Shown here: piece by piece, positions 8,450 to 16,993 of the stretch | Layout: each line of letters begins with the position of its first letter | Position numbering within the stretch: the stretch's first letter is position 1 | Source: an uncultured Sutterella sp. | Lineage (GTDB): Bacteria > Pseudomonadota > Gammaproteobacteria > Burkholderiales > Burkholderiaceae_F | Direction: 5' to 3' | Assembly: GCA_905198475.1 (NCBI GenBank) | Contig: CAJKCQ010000011.1 | Coordinates: 1-46,589, forward strand | DNA: 46,589 bases | Made by a program: the position numbers and the translations under genes | Notes under the pieces: model-generated | What the model saw: the letters and a program-made list of their open reading frames with translations, nothing else | Told to the model about the DNA's origin: nothing | Databases searched by the model: none

Positions 8450-10528
8450 ATGACCAACAAGATCCCCACCGTCAACGTTGCCTACGCCGCGAACGGCAAG
8501 TCGAAGAAGACGAACGAACTCGGCATGCGTCCGATGCAGGAGCGCGCCTATGCCAAGCGCGGCGAGCAGTACCTGCTGATCAAATCTCCTCCGGCGTCCG
8601 GCAAGTCGCGCGCCCTCATGTTCATCGCGCTCGACAAGGTGACGAATCAAGGCCTCCAGCAGGGGATCATCGTTGTTCCTGAGCGTTCGATCGGCGCGAG
8701 CTTCGGCAACACCGAGCTCATGAAGTACGGCTTCTGGGCCGACTGGAAGGTGGAGCCGAAGTGGAGCCTCTGCGACGCCGCAATCACTGAGTCGGGCAAA
8801 GTTGCGGCGGTGGGCGAGTTCCTGAAGAGCGCCGACAAATTCCTGGTCTGCACGCACGCCACCTTCCGCTTCGCCGTGGACAAATTCGGGGCGGAGGCCT
8901 TCGACGACCGCATGATCGCGATCGACGAGTTCCACCACGTGTCGGCGAATCCGGAGAACAAGCTCGGCACCCAGCTGAAGGCGCTTCTCGAGCGCGGCAA
9001 GGTGCACGTCGTCGCCATGACGGGGTCCTACTTCCGCGGCGACTCCGACGCCGTCCTCACGCCTGAGGACGAGGAGAAGTTTACGACCGTCACCTACACG
9101 TACTACGAGCAGCTGAACGGCTATGAGTATCTGAAATCCCTCGGGATCGGCTACTACTTCTACAACGGGAGCTACGTCAACAGCCTCCTCGATGTCCTGG
9201 ATCCGAAGGAGCGCACGATCATCCACATCCCGAACGTCAATTCGGGCGAGAGCACGAAGGACAAGTACAAAGAGGTCGAGCAGATCATCGGCATGCTCGG
9301 CAAGTGGGAGGGCGCGAATCCCGACACGGGGTTTCAGCTTGTGCGGACGAAGGACGGCGATCTCCTCAAGGTGGCGGACCTCGTGGACGACGAACCCGTG
9401 AAGCGCAACCGCGTCCTCACGGCCTTGAAGGATCCGAAGCAGGCGAACAACCGCGACAACGTCAACATCATCATCGCGCTCGGCATGGCGAAGGAAGGCT
9501 TCGACTGGATCTGGTGCGAGCACGCTTTGACGGTGGGCTACCGCGACTCCCTGACGGAGGTCGTTCAGATCATCGGCCGCGCCACGCGCGACGCGCCGGG
9601 CAAGACCCACGCCCGCTTCACGAACCTGATCGCCGAACCGGACGCCACGGAGGAGAACGTCGCCGACGCCGTCAACGACACGTTGAAGGCCATTTCGGCG
9701 AGCCTTCTGATGGAGCAGGTGCTCGCTCCCCGCTTTGAGTTCAAGCCGAAGGCCAAGCCGGAGGGCGAAGTCAATCCGCCGCCTCCCGGTACCAAGCCAG
9801 GCTCCGGAGGGGAGAAGAAGGATTCCCCCGTCATTGACGTCCAGGACGACCGCGTGGTGGTTCACATCAAGGGGCTGCGCTCACCCAAGTCGGATGAGGC
9901 CAAGGCCATCTGCCGCAATGATCTTTCGGAGATCATCGCGGACTTCCTGCAGGACAAGCACATCGTTGAGCGCGGCATGTTCGACGAGAACATGATGCCC
10001 GCAGAGCTGACGGTTGTGGAGATGGGCCGCATCGTGCGGGAGCGCTACCCGAACCTTTCGGAGGGCGATCAGGAGGCCGTGCGCGAACACGCCGTATCGG
10101 CGCTCAACCTCCTTCAGGAGGTCAAGCGCACGCAGGATCTGCCGCCGGGGACCCAAACCAACGTCAACGTACACCTCGAGTCCAACACGTCTTTTGTCGA
10201 CAGCGTGAAGCGGTACGCCCTTGACGTCCGCGAGCTCAACATCGACATGATTGAGGCCATCAACCCGTTTGAGGAGGCCTACGCGGTTCTCTCCAAGACG
10301 ATGAACGAAGAGCGCCTGCGTCAGATTGCCGCTTTGGTGAAGACCAAGCGGAGCAAGATCACGCCGGAGGACGCCAAGATCTACGCCCGCCGCGCGGTCG
10401 AATTCAAGCAGGTCCACAAGCGCATGCCGAGCGCCACCTCGACGGACCCCTGGGAGGCGCTCATCGCCGAAGGCGCCCGCGCATTCGTGAAGTACAAGTC
10501 TGAAGGCGTCTACGACGCGAAGAAGTGA
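8450..10528 (+). CDS. SF2 (DEAD/DEAH-type) helicase of the restriction-like island
   Basis: A 692-residue superfamily 2 helicase. Motif I is KSPPASGKS (residues 45-53, Walker A), motif II is DEFH (159-162), motif III-like VAMTGS follows, and motif VI is QIIGRATRD (373-380). After the two RecA-like domains there is a Pro/Gly-rich linker (near residues 440-460) and a helical C-terminal half. Residues about 650-680, beginning VEFKQVHKRMPSATSTD, resemble the N-terminus of the next protein. It is read as part of the 4703-11766 operon: 13 bp after the methyltransferase, 8 bp before the nuclease. By analogy with type I, type III and type ISP systems it would translocate on unmodified DNA and bring in a nuclease; that is inference. 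Confidence 0.85.
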   Translation: MTNKIPTVNVAYAANGKSKKTNELGMRPMQERAYAKRGEQYLLIKSPPASGKSRALMFIALDKVTNQGLQQGIIVVPERSIGASFGNTELMKYGFWADWKVEPKWSLCDAAITESGKVAAVGEFLKSADKFLVCTHATFRFAVDKFGAEAFDDRMIAIDEFHHVSANPENKLGTQLKALLERGKVHVVAMTGSYFRGDSDAVLTPEDEEKFTTVTYTYYEQLNGYEYLKSLGIGYYFYNGSYVNSLLDVLDPKERTIIHIPNVNSGESTKDKYKEVEQIIGMLGKWEGANPDTGFQLVRTKDGDLLKVADLVDDEPVKRNRVLTALKDPKQANNRDNVNIIIALGMAKEGFDWIWCEHALTVGYRDSLTEVVQIIGRATRDAPGKTHARFTNLIAEPDATEENVADAVNDTLKAISASLLMEQVLAPRFEFKPKAKPEGEVNPPPPGTKPGSGGEKKDSPVIDVQDDRVVVHIKGLRSPKSDEAKAICRNDLSEIIADFLQDKHIVERGMFDENMMPAELTVVEMGRIVRERYPNLSEGDQEAVREHAVSALNLLQEVKRTQDLPPGTQTNVNVHLESNTSFVDSVKRYALDVRELNIDMIEAINPFEEAYAVLSKTMNEERLRQIAALVKTKRSKITPEDAKIYARRAVEFKQVHKRMPSATSTDPWEALIAEGARAFVKYKSEGVYDAKK

Positions 10529-10536
10529 GGGTGAGC

Positions 10537-11766
10537 ATGACCGAAGAGATTGAGAAGGATGCCTACGACCTGACGCTCGATGAACTCGCCGAGGAGCTTG
10601 CCGAATTCAAGCCGAAGGAAAAGAAGGAGTCGTCCACTCCCGAAGAGGAGCGCATCCTCGCCGGGTTCGAGGACATCGAGCGCTTCTACGAACAGAAGAA
10701 GAGGCTGCCCGCTACGACCGCTCCCGACATCTTCGAGCGGCTGCTCGCCATCCGCCTTGAGGCCATCAAGGCGCAGCAGAAGTGCCTTGATTCTCTTGAA
10801 GGGCATGACGAAGCGGGCATTCTGAGAATGGAGGTGCCCAAGGAGGTGTCCGTCGACGAGTTGGACGACGACGAGTTGGCGGATCTTCTCTCGGAGGACG
10901 ACGCCGACTGCGACCTCTTTGATCTGGAGCATGTCCGAACCTATGAAGAGCGCACGCAGCCCGATCTGGTCGCCGACCGCAAGCCCTGCAAGGACTTTGA
11001 GCGGTTCAAACGCCTCTTCGATGCCGTAACGTTCGATCTGAAGTCAGGCAGGCGCCACTACTACGCGCTCGAGGGCGGTGAGAGCAAGAAGGTTTCGCCC
11101 GGAGAGTTCTACGTGCTCAACGGCCAGATGGCCTATGTGGCGGAGATGGGCGACTTCTTCAAGACCGCACAGAACCGACCGAACGCCCGCATGCGGGTGA
11201 TCTTCGCGAACGGCACGGAGTCGAACCTCCTCGTACGGTCGTTTCAGCGCGCCATGTACGGAGACCCTTCCGCCCGCGGCATTTCGGAGGCTGAGCTCGG
11301 CGGGCTTTTCGGAGAGACGACCGAGGGCTTCACGGCGAACGGAACGATCTACGTACTGAGGAGCTTGTCCTCGGACCCGGTGATCGCCCAACACCGCGAC
11401 ATCATCCACAAGATCGGCGTGACGACGACCTCCTTGAAGCAGCGTTTGGCCGGAGCCGCGATGAGCCCCACGTATCTGATGGCCGATGTGGAGACGGTCG
11501 CGACCTACAACGTCTACGGCATCGACGCGATAAAGCTCGAATCGCTGCTGCACGACGTCTTCGCGCAGGTGCAGCTCGACATCACGGTGAAGGACCGCTT
11601 CGGGAAGCTCATCCGGCCGCACGAGTGGTACATGGTGCCGCTCAACGTAGTGGATGAACTCATCACCCACATAGAAAAGGGCGACGCCGAAGGGCTCATC
11701 TACGATCCGACGAAGGCGGCGTTGGTGCGGAAAGGGCGCGCCGCAAAGGCTCAGCGCCTTTCTTGA
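10537..11766 (+). CDS. GIY-YIG (T5orf172-like) nuclease
   Basis: A 409-residue protein with an acidic N-terminal third and a C-terminal GIY-YIG nuclease domain. GTIYVL at 269-274 stands for the GIY strand, HKIGVT at 291-296 for YIG, followed by the LKQRL arginine and Glu335 in KLESLLHDVF, the expected metal-binding Glu. RPHEWYMVP closes the domain as in T5orf172-type members. Residues about 47-81 share a motif with the helicase C-terminus. The ATG at 10537 sits 8 bp after the helicase stop and has GAGG upstream; a GTG at 10525 overlapping that stop is the alternative. It is the best candidate for the DNA-cleaving subunit of the island. Confidence 0.78.
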   Translation: MTEEIEKDAYDLTLDELAEELAEFKPKEKKESSTPEEERILAGFEDIERFYEQKKRLPATTAPDIFERLLAIRLEAIKAQQKCLDSLEGHDEAGILRMEVPKEVSVDELDDDELADLLSEDDADCDLFDLEHVRTYEERTQPDLVADRKPCKDFERFKRLFDAVTFDLKSGRRHYYALEGGESKKVSPGEFYVLNGQMAYVAEMGDFFKTAQNRPNARMRVIFANGTESNLLVRSFQRAMYGDPSARGISEAELGGLFGETTEGFTANGTIYVLRSLSSDPVIAQHRDIIHKIGVTTTSLKQRLAGAAMSPTYLMADVETVATYNVYGIDAIKLESLLHDVFAQVQLDITVKDRFGKLIRPHEWYMVPLNVVDELITHIEKGDAEGLIYDPTKAALVRKGRAAKAQRLS

Positions 11767-11829
11767 TGGACGGGATGCCCCCCTTGAGCAAAACCTGAGA
11801 GAAGCATGATGGGCGGCCCGGATGGGCGT

Positions 11830-11840
11830 GGCTAGAATGC
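11830..11840 (+). promoter_or_regulatory. Candidate -10 element upstream of pdxY
   Basis: GGCTAGAATGC contains a good -10 hexamer (TAGAAT, 11833-11838). The same 11-mer occurs before the TSUP permease at 44531-44541. No clear -35 is seen. Confidence 0.35.
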
Positions 11841-11871
11841 CCCCATGCATTCCCAACCGGAGTCCGTCACC

Positions 11872-12747
11872 ATGCACAACATCCGCAGCGTCCGCCGCGT
11901 CGCCGCCATTCATGATCTTTCAGGCGTCGGCCGCGTTTCGCTCACTGTCGTGATCCCGATTCTCTCCACCATGGGGTTCGACGTCTGTCCGCTGCCGACG
12001 GCGATCCTCTCGAACCACACGCAGTATCCGCACTTCAGCTTTCTCGACCTCACCGACGAAATGGAGAAGATCATCCGCGAGTGGGAGCGCCTGAAGGTGG
12101 ACTTCTCGGCGATCTACTCCGGATACCTCGGCTCTCCGCGCCAGACGCAGATCGTCTCGAACTTCATCGACCGCTTCCGCAAGCCCGACACCCTGGTGGT
12201 CGTGGACCCGGTCCTGGGCGACAACGGCAGGCTCTACAGCAAGATGACCGAGGAGATGGTCGCGGAGATGCGTCTTCTCGCGAAGAAGGCCGACGTACTG
12301 ACGCCCAACCTCACGGAGCTCTTCGCGCTTCTCGGGCGTCCGTACCGCAGTGAATGCTCGGACGCAGAACTCAAGGACGCGATCATTGAACTCTCCGAAG
12401 GGGGGCCCGACACCGTGATCATTACGGGCGTGCCCGTGCAGGGGCAGCCCTCGCTCACGTCCGTGATCGCGCGCAGCCGCTCGGACGGCCGCACCTGGAA
12501 GGTGACCTGTCAGTACATGCCCGCGCACTACCCTGGAACGGGCGACGCCTTCACGAGCGTCGTCACCGGGGCGCTTCTGCAGGGCGACAGCCTTCCGATT
12601 GCGCTCGACCGCGCCGCGCAGTTCATCCTGCAGGGAATCCGCGCCACCTTCGGCTACCAGGGCGACAACCGCGAGGGAATTCTGTTGGAGCGGGTGCTCC
12701 CGAACCTCGCGCTCCCGATCCAGTCGGCGACGTACGAGCTCGTGTGA
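11872..12747 (+). CDS. pdxY: Pyridoxal/pyridoxamine kinase
   Basis: A 291-residue ribokinase-fold kinase that phosphorylates pyridoxal or a related B6 vitamer to its 5'-phosphate in the cytoplasm. Visible features are AIHDLSGVGRVSLT at the N-terminus, the substrate region NHTQYPH, VVVDPVLGDNG, LTPNLTE and the catalytic anion-hole motif PGTGDAF near the C-terminus. The length fits E. coli PdxY (287). I chose the ATG at 11872 because GGAG lies 9 bases upstream; an in-frame ATG at 11845 would add nine residues but sits almost on the putative -10 box. It follows the nuclease gene by about 100 bp and is probably transcribed separately. Confidence 0.85.
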   Translation: MHNIRSVRRVAAIHDLSGVGRVSLTVVIPILSTMGFDVCPLPTAILSNHTQYPHFSFLDLTDEMEKIIREWERLKVDFSAIYSGYLGSPRQTQIVSNFIDRFRKPDTLVVVDPVLGDNGRLYSKMTEEMVAEMRLLAKKADVLTPNLTELFALLGRPYRSECSDAELKDAIIELSEGGPDTVIITGVPVQGQPSLTSVIARSRSDGRTWKVTCQYMPAHYPGTGDAFTSVVTGALLQGDSLPIALDRAAQFILQGIRATFGYQGDNREGILLERVLPNLALPIQSATYELV

Positions 12748-12820
12748 CGACGGGGAGGCGGCCCGGGAAGCCCCCGAGCCCATGTTGGAGCCGCGCACGA
12801 ACCGGAGTAGATTCAACGGC

Positions 12821-14614
12821 ATGCGCACCCTTCTTCTCCTCGTCCTCCCGATCCTCGCCGGCCTGCTGCAGCCCGTGACGGCTGCGGCGGGCGAAGGCCG
12901 TCCGACGGTGACGATCGCGCTGGTGGACACGTTTTCTCCCGACTTCTACATCAACGTCTATTCGCCGACGATCGACCACCTGATCGCCGCGCTTCCTGAC
13001 CTGAAGCTGCGGATGGTCGAGATCGACTGGCGCGACGTCGAGGGCGGCATCCGGCACGAGAAGCCCGACTTCCTCGTCGTCTCGGGGTCGGCGTTCGTGA
13101 GTCTTCTCGATTCGGCAGGCGCGCACCAGATCGCCACGCGCGAGCCGAGAACGAGCGCGGACGTCTCGCGCACCGTGGCCTCCACCCTCATCGTTCGGCG
13201 CGGCGACGGAGCAAATTCGCTCTCCGAGTTGAAGGGCCGCACCGTAGCCGTCTCAGACCGCACGAGCTTCGACGGCTGGCTCATCGCCCAGGGCGAGCTC
13301 GCCCGAGAAGGGTTCGACCCCGACCGGTTCTTCCGCGATGTCCTCGAAACCGAATACGGCATCCCCGACGTAGCCGCCCTCGTGAAGCTCGGCGTCGCCG
13401 ACGCGGGCGTGCTCTCCACCTGTGAATACGAGAGGCTCCTCGCCGACGGATTGATCAATCGACGGGACTTCCGGATTCTCAACGAGCGTCCGGCCGACGG
13501 CGGGTGCGTCAGAAGCACCGAGCGCTATCCGGATGTCGTCTTCGCGTCGCTTCCGAGCGCCTCCTCGGACGTTGTGCGCGCCGTCACGGTGGCGCTTCTT
13601 TCGATGCCCGAAAAGAACCACGACTTTCGTTGGACGGTCTGCAACGACTTCCGGCAGACGTTCGATCTGCTGCGCACGCTCAAGACCGGGCCCTTCGCGC
13701 ATCTGCGCGACATGAGTCCCGCCGCGCTCTGGGCGCGGTGGCGCACGGAAATCCTGTTGGGTCTCGGGCTTGTATTGGCGGTGCTCTTTCACATCGTCTC
13801 GATCAATCTTCTTGTGCGTCGACGCACCGAGGAGCTCTCCGAATCCCTGCAGCAGACGAAGCGCTTCTACGACGAGGCGCAGGATGCGCGGCAGAAGCTC
13901 CTCTCGCTCGAGCGGACCTCGATCGTGGCGCAGCTCTCCTCGATGTTCGCGCATGAGATCAAGCAGCCCCTCATGAACATTTCACTCTACGCGGGCGCAT
14001 TGAGAATGCTCCTCTCGAAGGACGGACGGTGCGGCGGCAAGGCGGAGGGGCTTCTCGACGCCATCGGCGACGAGGTGAAGCGCTCCTCGGACATCGTCGA
14101 GCATGTCCGGTCCTATGCAAAGAAGCAAAAGCGCACTCCGGTGCTCTGCGACCTCTCGCAGATTGCGCGGGATGCAGTCGGGCTTGCGCAGAGCGCAGGC
14201 GTTCCGATAGTGCTTGGGGATCTCCCCGCCGCTCCGATTCTTGCCGACCCGTTCGAAATCCAATTCGTGGTCCTCAACTTTCTGAAGAACGCTCTGGCTG
14301 CCGCTGCCGGCGTACCGGATGGCCGCGTGTGGCTTTGCGTCGAAAAGACGCCAGATGGATGCCGACTCATGGTTTCCGACAACGGACCGAGGCTCTCCGA
14401 CGAGGTCTTCAACCGGCTCGGCAGAACGGGGGCGAGCACGAAGACGGACGGTCTGGGATTCGGACTTGCCATCGCCACGGCGATAGCCGAGCGCAACTGC
14501 GGACACTTGGAGTTCGAACGAATCGAGCCGCAGGGGCTGCGCGCAACTCTGGTGCTCCGCACGCCTGCGGGCTTGGGCAACATCCTGCAAGAGGAGAAGC
14601 ACAATGCTTCCTGA
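12821..14614 (+). CDS. Sensor histidine kinase with PhnD-like periplasmic domain (TtrS-like)
   Basis: A 597-residue membrane sensor. A Sec signal (MRTLLLLVLPILAG) leads to a periplasmic domain of about 300 residues resembling phosphonate/tetrathionate-type binding domains, including LKGRTVAVSDRTSFDGW. A membrane segment (ILLGLGLVLAVLFHI) is followed by a coiled linker and a HisKA-like dimerisation helix, FAHEIKQPLMN, with phospho-acceptor His378. The ATPase domain has NFLKNAL (N box), SDNGP and GLGFGLAIA (G boxes). The architecture matches TtrS, the tetrathionate sensor. It overlaps the response regulator gene by 11 bp. The ligand is unknown; the adjacent flavoprotein genes suggest it senses their electron acceptor. 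An ATG at 12782 is an alternative start. Confidence 0.85.
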   Translation: MRTLLLLVLPILAGLLQPVTAAAGEGRPTVTIALVDTFSPDFYINVYSPTIDHLIAALPDLKLRMVEIDWRDVEGGIRHEKPDFLVVSGSAFVSLLDSAGAHQIATREPRTSADVSRTVASTLIVRRGDGANSLSELKGRTVAVSDRTSFDGWLIAQGELAREGFDPDRFFRDVLETEYGIPDVAALVKLGVADAGVLSTCEYERLLADGLINRRDFRILNERPADGGCVRSTERYPDVVFASLPSASSDVVRAVTVALLSMPEKNHDFRWTVCNDFRQTFDLLRTLKTGPFAHLRDMSPAALWARWRTEILLGLGLVLAVLFHIVSINLLVRRRTEELSESLQQTKRFYDEAQDARQKLLSLERTSIVAQLSSMFAHEIKQPLMNISLYAGALRMLLSKDGRCGGKAEGLLDAIGDEVKRSSDIVEHVRSYAKKQKRTPVLCDLSQIARDAVGLAQSAGVPIVLGDLPAAPILADPFEIQFVVLNFLKNALAAAAGVPDGRVWLCVEKTPDGCRLMVSDNGPRLSDEVFNRLGRTGASTKTDGLGFGLAIATAIAERNCGHLEFERIEPQGLRATLVLRTPAGLGNILQEEKHNAS

Positions 14615-15260
14615 TGAGAAGAAGAGCCGGGCCGTCGTGCGCCTGGTGGACGATGATCCGACGGTGCTTCGCGCACTTTCAGTCTTTCTGGAGATGGCTG
14701 ACTGGCGCGTTCGTGCCTTCCAGAGCGGAGCGGACTTCCTCGCCTCTGATCTTTCGGAGCCGGGCTGCGCCGTGCTTGACGTGCGCATGCCGGGCATGAC
14801 GGGAATTGAATTGCAGCGGGAGATGAACGAGCGTGGCGTCGATCTGCCTGTGATCTTTCTCTCCGCCCACGGCGACATCGAAATGGCCGTTGAGGCAATC
14901 AAGCATGGGGCAAGGACCTTCCTTGTGAAGCCGCCCGACACGGAGAAGCTTCTCGCAGAAATCGAAGGTGCGGTTGAGGCGAATTTCGAACGTCGCCGCT
15001 CGGTCGCCTGGGCGCGGAGTCTCCAGGCGTCATGGGACGGGCTTACGCCTGCAGAGCAACAAGTGGCGTCCATGGCTGCAAAGGGCCTCACGACGAGCGT
15101 CATCGCTGAAGTGCTCGGCGTCGCTGAGCGCACGGTGAAGTCGCAGCGCGCTTCAATTCTCGAGAAGCTTGAGCTTGCAAACGCCGTCGAGCTTGCCGAC
15201 TTTGTACACGAACTCCATGAGGCCGAAGTTCTTGCCGGAGGTGTCGGAGGACGATCATGA
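14604..15260 (+). CDS. Response regulator, FixJ/TtrR type (receiver plus LuxR HTH)
   Basis: A 218-residue two-domain response regulator. The receiver has VDDDPTVLRAL (acidic pocket), phospho-acceptor Asp59 in LDVRMPGMTG, Ser of FLSAHGD and Lys of FLVKPPD. The output domain is a LuxR/FixJ helix-turn-helix: LTPAEQQVASMAAKGLTT then IAEVLGVAERTVKSQR. A GAGGAG ribosome site lies within the end of the sensor gene. Its stop overlaps the start of the following flavoprotein gene (ATGA), so sensor, regulator and flavoprotein are translationally coupled. The likely targets are the flanking flavoprotein and cytochrome genes. Confidence 0.9.
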   Translation: MLPDEKKSRAVVRLVDDDPTVLRALSVFLEMADWRVRAFQSGADFLASDLSEPGCAVLDVRMPGMTGIELQREMNERGVDLPVIFLSAHGDIEMAVEAIKHGARTFLVKPPDTEKLLAEIEGAVEANFERRRSVAWARSLQASWDGLTPAEQQVASMAAKGLTTSVIAEVLGVAERTVKSQRASILEKLELANAVELADFVHELHEAEVLAGGVGGRS

Positions 15261-16768
15261 CGAGGACGCGTCCGCGGTTTGACCGCAGATCTCTGCTGAT
15301 GTTGGGTGCCGTCGGCATGCTGACTTCGGGCTCCGCCTTCATGACTGCCAGGGCCGATCCGATCTCCTTCTTTACGGAAAGTCTGCCCGTCAAAGATTTT
15401 CATACGGAGGATGGTGCGCTCGAGAACCCGGACCTCGTCACCGACGTGCTTGTGGTGGGGGGCGGTGCAGCCGGCCTCTGTGCAGCGGTCGCGGCTGCGG
15501 AGGCGGGCGCGAAGGTGCTTCTTCTGGAAAAGGCCTCCGCCTTGGGAGGGGACACGCTCATCTCCGGGGGCTACTACAACGCGGTGGATCCTGCGCGGCA
15601 GCGGCTGCAGGGAATCACCGACAGCGTTGAAGCCTTCTGCGCGCAGATGCTTGCGGTGAGTGGAGGCTTCAGTACGCCTGCGGTGGTTCACGCCCTTGCC
15701 TCCGGAGCCGGCGAAACGCTCTCCTGGCTCGAAGCCCACGGGCTTGCCTTCCTGCCGCGGGTCATGGAGGTCTACGGGAGCATGTTCCCGCGCGCCCACA
15801 AGCCGATTCTGCCGCGCGGCACGGGTTGGATCCGGGCACTTTCAGAATCCGCCCTCGCCGCAGGCGTACAGATCCGGACGAATGCGGCGGTTGTGCGTCT
15901 CATGCGGGACGAGGCGTCGGGGGGCGTTTCTGAGGCTCTTGTCGTGATGCGCTCGGGAAGCGGCGCAGTGCTTCATCGCGTCCGTGCCCGTCGCGGTGTG
16001 GTGGTTGCTTCGGGCGGGTACGGAGCCAATCCAAAGTTGGTTGCGGAAGCCTCTCCCGACTTGGCAAAGCTTCCGGTGGACAGTTCTCCGGGATCCACGG
16101 GCGAAATGCTTGAGGCGGCGCGCCGGGTCGGTGCCGACATCGTCAACCTCCGGTTCATTGAATGCGTGCCGGGAAGCCGTGCGGGCATGGGCTTTCCCAT
16201 CCGCCTTGACTACATCCCGCAGCGCATGATCATGGTGGACCACCTCGGCCGGCGCTTCGTTGATGAAACGGGATCGCGCGCGGAGGTGGCCGAAGCGATT
16301 CTCAGAGCAGGCTCGCCCGCTTGGGCGATTGCCGACGCCGATGCCGTGCGCTCCTTCGACGCCCATGAGCAGAAGAATCTCTATCGCGGGCTCTATGCCG
16401 GAGAGGCTTATCGCGAGCAGACCCCCGAGGCGCTCGCTCGTGTGCTTGGACTTGATCTGGATGCCTTTCGTGATTCCATGACCTCGTCGGTTGCCCGAGA
16501 GCGGCTGCGCGCCCGCCCGTTGTGGGCCACGGGACTGCATCTGCGCGTGCACTCCACGCTCGGCGGAATACGAATCGACGAGCACGCCCGAGCGCTGAGT
16601 CCTTTGGGAGAGCCCGTTCCCGGACTCTGGGCGGCCGGCGCCGCCACCGGCAATGTTCACGGCCGCACGCGCATCGGCGCCAACGGCCTCAACTGTGCAG
16701 CGGTCTTCGGCCGCCTCGCCGGACTCGGCGCTGCACGTATGCCTTCCTTGGTTCAGAGGGGAGATTAA
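15257..16768 (+). CDS. Tat-exported FAD flavoprotein, fumarate reductase/flavocytochrome c family
   Basis: A 503-residue flavoprotein of the fumarate reductase/succinate dehydrogenase flavoprotein superfamily. The N-terminus has a twin-arginine signal (DRRSLLMLG) ending near TARA, so it is exported folded to the periplasm. The dinucleotide-binding motif is VVGGGAAG at about 66-73, followed by the FAD-ribose acid in LLLEKAS and SGGYYNAVD. HSTLGGIRIDEHAR and GLWAAGAATGNVHG near the C-terminus are family landmarks. There is no heme (CXXCH) or FMN-binding domain in the chain, so it needs an external electron donor such as the cytochrome at 18835. Its start overlaps the response regulator stop. 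The substrate cannot be read from sequence. Confidence 0.85.
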   Translation: MTRTRPRFDRRSLLMLGAVGMLTSGSAFMTARADPISFFTESLPVKDFHTEDGALENPDLVTDVLVVGGGAAGLCAAVAAAEAGAKVLLLEKASALGGDTLISGGYYNAVDPARQRLQGITDSVEAFCAQMLAVSGGFSTPAVVHALASGAGETLSWLEAHGLAFLPRVMEVYGSMFPRAHKPILPRGTGWIRALSESALAAGVQIRTNAAVVRLMRDEASGGVSEALVVMRSGSGAVLHRVRARRGVVVASGGYGANPKLVAEASPDLAKLPVDSSPGSTGEMLEAARRVGADIVNLRFIECVPGSRAGMGFPIRLDYIPQRMIMVDHLGRRFVDETGSRAEVAEAILRAGSPAWAIADADAVRSFDAHEQKNLYRGLYAGEAYREQTPEALARVLGLDLDAFRDSMTSSVARERLRARPLWATGLHLRVHSTLGGIRIDEHARALSPLGEPVPGLWAAGAATGNVHGRTRIGANGLNCAAVFGRLAGLGAARMPSLVQRGD

Positions 16769-16868
16769 CGGGCGGCATTCATCTCCGATTCTCAGAGTTT
16801 GTCAAGGTCCCTTCGGCCGATGTCGTGCGGGTGGCCTCCTCCTAAAGTAAGTCTCGTTCAAAAGAGCG

Positions 16869-16891
16869 GCGGCGCGAAGACAATGCGCCGC
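16869..16891 (+). repeat. Perfect inverted repeat upstream of the second flavoprotein
   Basis: GCGGCGC and GCGCCGC, separated by 9 bases, form a hairpin 101 bp after the first flavoprotein stop and shortly before a strong ribosome site. It could be a terminator, a leader hairpin or an operator; nothing decides among these. Confidence 0.35.
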
Positions 16892-16922
16892 ACGCCGGAC
16901 CACTAAAGGAGGTCGAGAGCGG

Positions 16923-16991
16923 ATGCGCAGAGCGGCGAAAAAGCCGCGGTGGCGCGCGTTCCCTCGGCCGCCGAAGAGAAAGGAGAAGTGA
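16923..16991 (+). CDS. Possible 22-codon basic leader ORF
   Basis: A short ORF (MRRAAKKPRWRAFPRPPKRK, then EK and stop) starts at an ATG about 11 bases after an AAAGGAGGT ribosome site stronger than that of many full genes here. It ends 2 bp before the ATG of the downstream flavoprotein. The product would be very basic. Its placement suggests translational coupling or a leader peptide. The alternative is that the site is fortuitous, since the flavoprotein has its own AAGGAGAAG. Confidence 0.3.
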   Translation: MRRAAKKPRWRAFPRPPKRKEK

Positions 16992-16993
16992 AC

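Noticed and set aside
8357..9865. Long open frame on the minus strand opposite the helicase
   Set aside because: It is the mirror of GC-rich codon use in the real gene; the product is a low-complexity Val/Arg/Leu/Asp-rich sequence with no domain or ribosome site.
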